A stretch of 64,000 bases of DNA from Magnaporthiopsis rhizophila (taxonomy: Eukaryota > Ascomycota > Sordariomycetes > Magnaporthales > Magnaporthaceae), in contig PYSS01000109.1 of assembly GCA_003049465.1 (NCBI GenBank), positions 71,032-135,031 on the forward strand. The letters run 5' to 3'. This document shows, in pieces, positions 56,092-64,000 of this stretch (the stretch's first letter is position 1; every line of letters starts with the position of its first letter). Below the pieces are notes generated by a model that worked only from the letters and a program-made list of their open reading frames with translations, did no database searches and was not told where the DNA came from. The position numbers and the translations under genes are program-made.

Positions 56092-59000
56092 GATGCGATG
56101 TGTGTAGAGGATGGGATATCCCGTTAGGGAAGCAGGAATGACTGCGAATAGGGGGCTCGATCCAAGAAGGATAGAAGGGAGAGCAAGGGGACGCAAGAGG
56201 TGGCTCTAAAGTGCTGGATGAAGAAAGGTCTGACCAGGCGAGGCCGCGTGCTGTCGAGTTGCGGATGCGGTAGTGACGGTGGATGGATATGAATGATATA
56301 GGAAAGGATATAGGAGACAGTAAAGGAAGTAGAAAGCAGAAAAATTAGATGACCACCCAAAACTCTGTGACGACGATAGGAAAGAAAAGAGGGTGTCTAG
56401 ATGTTGATGTCAGCAATATTTGAGGCAGGATCATGGAGGATGAGGAGGGGATATATACTTGATACGATGACCACAAGCCAGGCAAGCGAGATGTGAAAGG
56501 AGGCCACCACGAGCGGCCGTACGTGGCACTCGCACGCATGGTCCTGGAGGCTTGCTAGTCTCCCAAGATTGGCCAGCTTGGACGGCTTAGGTCGCGGGGT
56601 GACACCAAGGCAGAACGCAGGAGTGAACGCCAGCCCGGCCCGAGAAGTGTTGGCTGTGCAATAGGCACGATGGAGTTTGCCGCCTGCTATCCTTGACCGC
56701 GCCACAGCAGGAAAAGCTGGAGCCAGTTCGGTGCGATCTGAAAATAGCATAGCCTCATAGAGGAGTCCCGATACGACCGGAGCGAACGGGACGTGGAAGT
56801 GTCAATCTTTGGTACTTGCGGGGGTTTCTGCCACCGAACCCGAAATTTTTAGCCATGTTTTGTCCGGTATTGTGGCTGGTAGGTAGGGCTCTTTGGGTCC
56901 GGCGGGCGCGCTAGAGCACCTACATACGACCAGGGCCGGGGCTGGAGATAGAAACGACAAGCGCGCGGCAGAATTCAGTCATGGAAGCACATGATCCCGA
57001 CTCTAGCGAGGCGCGGCTAGGGAGTGGTTAGCAGTGTTGGCATGTTGACAGGGTCCATGGTTGTGACACAACATGATGCGAAAAAAAGAAAGAAAAGGCC
57101 AGCAACAAGAGCCTGATGACTGGAAGGACCATGACTCCTGCAGGCTGCAGAACTGACAGGGTCTGATCTGTTCCTTTCCAAGGTCCAGAGTACGACGCTG
57201 AGCGGCATAGGTTGCAACATAACGCGAGCCCTGTCTGCCTTGGGTGATCTCCCGCGCCTCCCACCTGGGATATGGTGCGCGCGCTTGTGGCAGCTGAGGC
57301 AGGCTTCTAAATGGTCAGGTCAGGGTGCTCCGACACGGAAGCCAATGAGACGTCGGCCCTGTTCGGAGCTTTGCCGGGTGCATTGTGATATCCAGCCCAG
57401 ATATCGGATATTTTTGACACAGCCATGCTGAAGTGGCACGAGTACCCTTATCGGAGGGAGTGCATGGGCCAGGGGCGTGGGTGGCAGGCGGGCAGAGAGG
57501 GAATATAGGGGGTGGTTTTTTGTCGTTGAGCCTCAACCTGTCACCGACGACGTGCATATCAGCCGGAAATATCGGGTTCACTAGCCACGTTGCTCGAGGC
57601 AGATCAACCACACCGGTAGTAATTTGCTGGGGACGGCTTGCAACCCCAAAAAAGAACAGAAACGAAGCGGCACAGTTTCCTCATATCCGTCCCGTGTTAT
57701 GGGGATCCGGGGCAACCGCATGGGGAGGTGTGGCATGATCTCCATCGGATAAGCATATGTTTATTAGGGGGGTGTGGATGGCAGGTGGGTGGTGGGAGCG
57801 GGAAGTGGGGGTGAGTGTGGGAGGCAGGTGTCGAATGCTACGTTGAACGAGGCCACTGGGTGACGCAACACGCAAGGGGCCGCGCTCCTCCAAGCTGTAG
57901 GTCTGATGACCCCTTTGGTGTATTTTTTGCAAGCTATAAAAAAAAACAGGTCACTGCATAAGGACAGAGGAAAAGATCCATGCTGCTAGGAAGCCGTAAA
58001 GGGTGTAGATAACAGGGAAGGCGTCTTACATGATACATTTTGCTAAACGGATGCGGGTTTAACTGCCAGATGGCGCCATTCGATGCTGGCGTCTGCTACC
58101 TAGGCGGTAGGTATCAGATGCTGGCGTTGACGGGGCGGCGAAGTCGACAGCGGGGCCATGTGGCGTGGAAACAGCCATGACTGCCCGATTGCCGTTGTGC
58201 CACTGCGCACGTCCACTGCGCTAACGGCTGGCGGACGTTGACCGGCGCGGGGGCCGGCTGCTAGGATGTGAGCGAGGCGAAGCTCGGCTACCTCGTGCGC
58301 CGGGAGGATGTCATCCAATCAAGGTCGGAAAGGCATCGTCGGCCCGCGGGGCTGAGTCCCTGGCCTGGCCAAGGCGGCGGCTTCCTGCCGAGAAATCAGC
58401 ACTCTGGCCGCCAGAAAGTGGCCGCCGTGCTAGCCGACCAAAAGTCACGATGGGGCCGTTTCGACTTGCGAAGGATGCAACAAGCTAGGCTGGGTCTGGA
58501 GTCAAGTTTGTTTTTCCAATTAGAGAACAGCACGCTGGTCCGGAAATTTTAGCCCGCGATATTCTTAGAATCGCCAGCACAAGCCACAAATGGTACAAGC
58601 GGGGCGCTTCCCCACCAAGCCCACGTGCAAAGACTGCAAACCCAATCACCCATTGATCGAGCTTGTCGAGCACTCGACCTAACGCCCAACCAGTCGTGGT
58701 GAGACTTCCAAATTTATCCATCGCTCATCATGAGAACCACGGATCTGGCACTCCTGCATTGGCGTCGACGTTTCCATTTCCAATGAATGGCGAAGAAACC
58801 ACAGCGACGCCTTCAACTCGAAACATGGATCGCAGCCACGATGCGTGGCCCTTAGGTGGCTCTAGAAAGAAACGGGCACGCCGGTCGCTCGATCTTTATC
58901 AGCAACGCAACCACACCTGACGTCAAGCTGACCCCCTGGTAATCTGCCCCCACATCGCCAACTTTGGTGTCAAAGTTTCATCTTGGGGCTAGAGGCCGCC

Positions 59001-59253
59001 TCCGAGATCTATGCTTGGCATGATCCAAAAACAATTCTCGCCGTAAGCAGCTACTTTCAGTAGCTAGGCAGATTCCATACCTACGTTATCTTTTCCATCG
59101 ATGGTGCACCGAATGACGGCGACAAATGGGGCCCTCGCACGCGATTACGGTTCCATGGCCGTTGCCCTCATTCACTCGCTGCCTTTGTGGTTTTTACCTA
59201 AGTAAATTGTATCCGTCCCTTCTTTTCCATTTCGGCCAACACCCCTTTTCCGG
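56092..59253. other. Large spacer without recognisable gene
   Basis: About 3.2 kb. Short frames are present on both strands but none shows motifs or splice-linked partners. It must hold the long promoter of the TmpA-like gene. Confidence 0.45.
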
Positions 59254-59776
59254 CTAAATGATTGCCTGCCGGACGATCCCGATTGCGATTTTGAGCCGGT
59301 TCCTTTTCTCAAGCAATCCTCCCCCAGTAGGCTGCTCCAACGCACCCAAAACTCTGTCGAGTGTATGTCCTGTCCATACAATTTTTTTTGCCATTAGCCA
59401 CCTGCACACGCAAGACCGATCGATAGATTGTTGGCTTACCGTCCATCCCATCAATGTCTTGCGGCGTTCTCGGAAAGTCGGGAATTTCTTCGGCCGTTGC
59501 CAGCGCCTGGAGAGGACGCAGTGGGACCCCCCGGTCTATGGCTATGCCGTTCCGTCCGCGCGCGATCGCATTCGAATCACTACCATCTTGATTGGTTAGG
59601 TGTTGTGCCTAGGTACCCGGAATATTTCGCTTCCGGACGTGTCGGGTACCTGGGTAGGTAGGTACGTACATAACGCTCATGCGCGTTTCAACACGCTCCA
59701 GTCGGCTTGCAAGTTCTGCCATGTCTCGTTGCAGTGTACCGAGCATCCGCCGAATGTCCTCAAGCTGCTGTGCCAT
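59254..59776 (-). CDS. Small coiled-coil fungal protein
   Basis: Three pieces fit one gene. The first, from ATG 59776, reads MAQQLEDIRRMLGTLQRDMA and continues as a coiled coil (LASRLERVETRM) to a donor near 59650. The second, 59586-59440, reads GSDSNAIARGRNGIAIDRGV, then LRPLQALATAEEIPDFPRTP. The third, 59369-59254, reads HTLDRVLGALEQPTGGGLLE and ends RQAII. Junctions two and three are in phase; the first is uncertain. The order coiled coil, then IPDFPxTP, then a short helix ending in a basic segment is a common small fungal protein type of unknown function. The N-terminus may extend upstream (SKPPRSRSASDPLPEQ is open in frame). No signal peptide. Confidence 0.6.
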
Positions 59777-60645
59777 TGTGTCCCCGGCGCCAAAGGCCCT
59801 GGAAACGATGCCGAAATCGGGTTGCTCTGGCAATGGATCGCTGGCAGACCGGGACCGCGGTGGTTTCGAAACAGAGTGCGGGCAATGGAGGGGTCGCACA
59901 AAGACGTGGGAATAAAAGGACGCCCTACAGGCAAGCAACCGCCAATACGCGGGTATTTGTAAAAATGCGCGGGCGATTCCCTATGCTATATGCTCGTCAG
60001 AGGCGCAAGAAGGTTGAGCATCTGAGGGCAGAGGCGCCAAAGGTTGAAGGCGCCCAAAGGCAAAAGCGCTGGGATCTGGAAGAGCCTCGAGATAAACGGC
60101 ACTCTGACAACGCTGGCAATTGGAAACTTCATTGCCCGACTGTTTTATCGGTCTTTCTCCTTCCTAAATACCTACTTTATAATTTCTTTTTGTCTCTTAT
60201 ATCTTATCTTGCTTCCTTTATCTTGCCTTATTTCCTCTATCTTGTTTTATTTCCTGCATTTCTTTTATACGGAGTGCAGGTTTTTATTTGCGGAGCGTCA
60301 CAGTGTTGTTGAATTAAGGCCCGCAGTCCCATTCTCGTCGAATCGTGCCACATTTTCGAATGCTAGCTAGCATTACGCAAGCGCGCACGACAAGCAAATG
60401 TAGCCGAGCTCGATACCATTTTTGTCCTAATCTTACTTAAAAATTGATACCTAGGTAGGTAGGTACCTACAGAGCTTGTGGTCGGTCTAATGCTAGGTGG
60501 CGCCAGTCCGTGACATCAATGTTGGTCCCGCACGGGACAGGGATGACGAGCCCTGACTGTGCCACATATTGTCCGGCTTACCTGAAGGAAGGTCGATCCT
60601 CCAGTCGTTCCGCAAGACACGCATCACGGACTAGGCAGGCGCAAA
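59777..60645. promoter_or_regulatory. Divergent intergenic region
   Basis: It holds the leader of the coiled-coil gene and the promoter of the DHCR24-like gene. A CCTAGGTAGGTAGGTACCTAC palindrome-like motif lies near 60450. Confidence 0.45.
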
Positions 60646-62187
60646 ATGGAAGCCCACAACCAGGCCGTCGCGGCCATCGCCTCGCGCGTGCGCCAATTCT
60701 CAGAGCGCCAGCAGCCGTTCCGCATCTACCATGGCTCCACCAACAGCACGCGGCGCTCCGACAAGCGGCCCGGCAACACGGTCGACACTAGCCGGCTGGA
60801 CCACGTGCTGTCCGTCGACGCCGACGGCTCCGGCACCGCCGTGGCCGAGCCGAACGTCCCCATGGATGCCCTGGTGGCCGCCACGCTGCCACATGGTCTC
60901 GTCCCGCCCGTCGTCATGGAGTTCCCCGGCATCACCGTTGGCGGCGGCTTCTCCGGCACATCCGGCGAGAGCAGCTCCTTCCGCCACGGCGCCTTCGACG
61001 CCACCGTCGTGCGCATAGAGATCGTCCTGCCCACCGGGGAGGTGGCGCACGCGTCCCGCACCAAACGCCCGGATCTGTTTTGGGGCGCTGCCTCTGCGTT
61101 CGGAACGCTCGGCGTGGTCACCCTGCTGGAGGTCCGGCTCATCGCGTCGAAGCCCTTTGTGGAGCTCGAGTACCGTCTGGCCCGTAGCGTGGCAGATTCC
61201 GTCGAGCAGATGCGAGTGGAAACGGGCCGGGACGACAACGACTTTGTCGACGGCATAGTATACTCGCCGGACGCCGCCGTCATCTGCGCGGGCCGCATGG
61301 TCGACGCCCTCCCCAATGGCGCTTCGCAGCGCCGCTTCACGCGGGCCAGAGACCCGTGGTTCTACCTCCACGTGGAGAAGCACGTCCTACCGCGGCTGAG
61401 GAAACCCGGACTGGACGGCGCGGCGGTGAAGGACTACATCCCACTGACAGACTACCTCTTCCGCTACGACCGCGGCGGCTTCTGGGCCGCCCGCTGGGCA
61501 TTCCAGTACTTCCGCACGCCCTTCAACAGAGCCACACGCTTCGCGCTGGACCCGCTGATGCACACGCGCGTCATGTACCGCGCGCTGCACAAGTCGGGCC
61601 TGTCCGACTTCTACATGACGCAGGACGTTGGCGTGCCCCTGGACAAGGCGCCCGCCCTCGCGGCCTGGCTGGCCGCCGAGATGCCCGGCATCATGCCGCT
61701 CTGGCTGTGCCCGCTGCGCCTGCGCCGCGACGGCGGGCCGGACGCGGCTCACGGCCTGCACTCGCGCTTCGCCGACCCGGACGCCTGCCCGGACCTGCTC
61801 AACTTTGGCATCTGGGGCCCGCTGCCGTCGTCGTCGCGCAAAGGCGTTGTGCGCCGGAACCGCGCGCTCGAGGCGAAGGTCGCCGAGCTGGGCGGCAAGA
61901 AGTGGCTGTACGCGCAGGCATTTTACACCGAGGACGAGTTCTGGGCGCACTACGACAGGGCTTCGTACGACGCTCTGAGGGCTAAATATGGCGCTGCGTA
62001 CCTGCCGAGCGTCTACGACAAGGTCAAGGTGGACGTCGAGGCCGAGGAGGCTGCGGCTCGGGCGACGCGCGCCGCGCGGCTGAAGCACCGCCTGTTCAGG
62101 GTGTGGCCTGTCCGCGGGCTTTACGGGGTGTACAAGGCGCTCGAGGGGGGCGAGTACCTCCTGCAGAAGACACGCCGGCCTGCGTAG
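60646..62187 (+). CDS. FAD-linked oxidoreductase, delta24-sterol-reductase (DHCR24)-like
   Basis: A single exon encodes 513 residues. The FAD-binding PCMH-type fold starts near residue 25 (FRIYHGSTNSTR, then LSVDADGSGTAVAEPNVPMD). The FAD loop is MEFPGITVGGGFSGTSGESS, with SFRHGAFDATV and LFWGAASAFGTLGVVT after it. The C-terminal half has the DHCR24/diminuto blocks DYLFRYDRGGFWAARW, FYMTQDVGVPLDKA and WLYAQAFYTEDEFWAHYD. Relatives reduce the side-chain double bond of sterols or act on related lipids; most ascomycetes do not need it for ergosterol, so the substrate is open. No signal or anchor is obvious, unlike the animal enzyme. It is intact. Confidence 0.88.
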   Translation: MEAHNQAVAAIASRVRQFSERQQPFRIYHGSTNSTRRSDKRPGNTVDTSRLDHVLSVDADGSGTAVAEPNVPMDALVAATLPHGLVPPVVMEFPGITVGGGFSGTSGESSSFRHGAFDATVVRIEIVLPTGEVAHASRTKRPDLFWGAASAFGTLGVVTLLEVRLIASKPFVELEYRLARSVADSVEQMRVETGRDDNDFVDGIVYSPDAAVICAGRMVDALPNGASQRRFTRARDPWFYLHVEKHVLPRLRKPGLDGAAVKDYIPLTDYLFRYDRGGFWAARWAFQYFRTPFNRATRFALDPLMHTRVMYRALHKSGLSDFYMTQDVGVPLDKAPALAAWLAAEMPGIMPLWLCPLRLRRDGGPDAAHGLHSRFADPDACPDLLNFGIWGPLPSSSRKGVVRRNRALEAKVAELGGKKWLYAQAFYTEDEFWAHYDRASYDALRAKYGAAYLPSVYDKVKVDVEAEEAAARATRAARLKHRLFRVWPVRGLYGVYKALEGGEYLLQKTRRPA

Positions 62188-62747
62188 GCGTCTGGCAAGT
62201 GATGTATCGGTGTTTTCTCTCTGTGCGACCTGCGGAGGATCGCGCCAACTTTAGGCGAGCTTTTGTCATCGTTACACAGCTTAGAATTGTAGAACGTGGG
62301 GTCAATGAACTGCAAGATAAAGCCGCTTCTCTCGGCCTTAGAGCTGCACCATGGCTAGAACTTGCCCAATAATTAATTACCATATCGTTATCCAAAGTTC
62401 GGCACGAAGAAGCGGTCAATTGACAAAATGAATGAATTTGCTGGATCCAAAGTTCAGTTTGAACCAATCGAGTATCTAATGCATACAAACTCGGATCTCG
62501 GGCTTAACCGCCGTGAGAAAGGATATAAAGCGAGCGTAATCTTTCAGCAGCCAAAGAGAAAAGAACTGCAACCTCCTCCAATCACCTCTCGTCCCAACAT
62601 CACAAGCTGTAATGCGACTGTTAGCCCAAATCTGTCCAAGACAACTCTTTGGCATTGATCATGCCCAGTTTGTCTTGTGAGACGCTGGGGGAGATTCCAC
62701 TTACCATCTTTGGTAAAGATCTGGGCTCGAAGCTCCCGTCCAACTTC
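62188..62747. other. Convergent 3' region
   Basis: No gene supported. A plus-strand GATATAAAG at about 62521 followed by a CT-rich, leader-like stretch points into the 3' end of the next minus-strand gene. Confidence 0.4.
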
Positions 62748-63079
62748 TTAGATCCAGACGCAGGCAGTGCGCTCCTGGCCGCAAGCCATCTGTGATGAAA
62801 AAAAGCAAGGGTTAGTCTTCTTCGGGTAACTTTTGTTTTTGTTTGCACTCGGAAACAGCGGATGGAAAAAAATCCTCATCTTACCCAGCGCTTCTCGTCA
62901 GGGCAGGTCCAGCGGTCGCAAGGGCCCTTCTGGTAGTTGCAAGGGCAGTCGACCTGGCCAACGATGTGGCCGCCGAAGCAGGAGGGCATGCCACGGCTGC
63001 AGTCGGCGCGGGCCTCGATGGGGTTGGCGGCGACGACGCCGACGGCGGCGAGGATGGAGAGAACGTTGAAGAACTGCAT
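62748..63079 (-). CDS. Small secreted cysteine-rich protein
   Basis: Exon 1 63079-62885 and exon 2 62789-62748 are in phase and give 78 residues. The signal peptide is MQFFNVLSILAAVGVVAANP. The mature part has eight cysteines (for example DCPCNYQKGPCDRWTCPDEK) and ends in MACGQERTACVWI, a C-terminus seen in other small secreted fungal proteins. The spacing suggests four disulfides. Secreted proteins of this kind serve as effectors, antimicrobials or wall proteins; nothing here decides between them. Without splicing the frame would stop early, at a stop two codons past the donor. A TATATAAA box lies about 160 bases upstream. Confidence 0.85.
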
Positions 63080-63237
63080 GGTTGCGGTTGGGTGGTTTTG
63101 TTTGCCGTGGGCTTGGTAGAAAGAAGGGACCAGTGAAGGATGGATGAGATGCCTCTGAGAGTGTGATTGCTCTGTGATCTGTGAGAGGGATGAGGAGAAA
63201 GGAAAATGAGTTGAGAGTTTGGGAGATGCTGCTGCCC

Positions 63238-63245
63238 TTTATATA
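63238..63245 (-). promoter_or_regulatory. TATA box of the cysteine-rich protein gene
   Basis: TATATAAA on the minus strand about 160 bases upstream of the start codon. Confidence 0.55.
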
Positions 63246-64000
63246 GACGATGGGACACCATACGACCTGGCCTGCTTGCTGCTTCTCGTCCCCGACATGC
63301 TTCGGGACAGACGTGATGAAACCAGAAACGATCATCGTTCTCGGTTGAACTCTCGCATTGCTCCTCTGGAGCTCGGATTCGAGGTTTCGTGTGGAGCAAG
63401 TGGCGAGCATACAGGTGAGGCAGGGGATACGTATGATATCACCACATACCGCTTGTTGTTGCCGCCATATCCACATGTTATGGGCCTTGTCAGCATCTCG
63501 GCAACTCCACATACTAGGCAGTTAGCTAGAAGAACTGTGGTTCGAGACAGTTCACCTTGCGAGAGCCAAGCTTCCCCTTGAACGCCTCTTATCCCCGTGT
63601 TCCTGTCGAACGCAGCACAGCTGTTGGTACAATTACTTCATTTTTTTTTCTTTCGTTTTTGCACGAAGTTGAACAACACAAACCGGCCGGACTCCCTTTG
63701 TACGTCACCTCCTAGTTACACCGCGGTGTTAGAATTGCATGTTCTATAAGGAATATGTATGAAACCAGGTATATTCATCGAACCACGGCCTACTTTGTGG
63801 ACACCGAGATGGCTTACCACGTCCTCAGCCAATGATTGGATATTTAAACGTCACATTACAAAACGTAACATGGTCGTAAGATCCTTCCATATCTAGGTAG
63901 ATTTTGGGGAAAGCGGAGATGTGTGGGCTAGTATCTTGTCACGCGTGGTGGCTCAATAGGGCGGCTCGGAATCCAGACCCGCCAGCTCGGATTTACAACC
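63246..64000. other. Spacer without recognisable gene
   Basis: Upstream flank of the cysteine-rich protein gene; AT-richer from 63630. No gene seen. Confidence 0.4.

Noticed and set aside
62428..62658. 76-codon plus-strand frame downstream of the DHCR24-like gene
   Set aside because: No motif, and it starts before the TATA-like element that would have to drive it.
1..64000. CRISPR array, prophage or bacterial operon
   Set aside because: Spliced eukaryotic genes throughout; no regular spaced repeats and no bacterial gene layout.

Overview
The window is nuclear DNA of a filamentous ascomycete (Pezizomycotina, most likely Sordariomycetes/Sordariales). The evidence is short phase-consistent introns (mostly about 55-90 bases, GT..AG with CTAAC/CTGAC branch sites), GC-rich codon third positions, fungus-specific families (HET, NACHT/ankyrin, DUF6601, AA2-like peroxidase, GH11 xylanase, TmpA-like flavoprotein), and a lone dispersed 5S rRNA gene of the Neurospora type. 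The sequence is an assembly scaffold: two runs of N and one single N sit inside long A or T homopolymers, and the window opens with a run of G.

Layout. 0-15 kb: a truncated CVNH lectin gene, an ankyrin-repeat gene carrying one frameshift, a HET gene with a stop in its signature motif, a sparse stretch with unidentified exon-like pieces, a small acidic/basic hypothetical gene, an extended SDR, a GNAT acetyltransferase and a DUF6601 gene with an apparent internal deletion. 15-20 kb: a decayed NLR (alpha/beta-hydrolase + NACHT + ankyrin-like C-terminus) and an alpha/beta-hydrolase remnant. 20-32 kb: conserved housekeeping genes in good condition: a csk1-like kinase, SYP1 (endocytic muniscin), MAD1 (spindle checkpoint, 3' end in a gap) and TAM41 (mitochondrial CDP-DAG synthase). 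33-39.4 kb: a decayed TPR/CHAT gene, a GH11 xylanase, an ATG-less acidic reading frame, a small Gly/Ser/Tyr-rich protein and the 5S gene. 40.5-48.6 kb: a secreted Kex2-processed repeat protein, then a heme peroxidase, an SDR and a P450 in a row. 50-56.1 kb: BIR1 (survivin) and a TmpA-like membrane flavoprotein. 59-63.1 kb: a small coiled-coil gene, a DHCR24-like FAD oxidoreductase and an 8-cysteine secreted protein.

Two themes stand out. First, four gene types tied to fungal non-self recognition and regulated cell death (ankyrin/Helo-like, HET, NLR, CHAT) lie within 35 kb and each is interrupted, while the housekeeping genes between them are intact. Several of the nonsense codons are TAG in contexts compatible with repeat-induced point mutation (RIP) or simple C-to-T decay. 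Second, the repeat precursor at 40.6 kb with dibasic Kex2 sites, next to a peroxidase, an SDR and a P450, has the outline of a ribosomal-peptide or secreted-peptide locus, though no UstYa-type (DUF3328) oxidase is seen. Three genes for chromosome segregation or cell-cycle control (csk1-like kinase, MAD1, BIR1) share the window but are not adjacent.

Coordinates of spliced genes are outer limits; exons, read by hand from splice signals and reading phase, are given in the entries.
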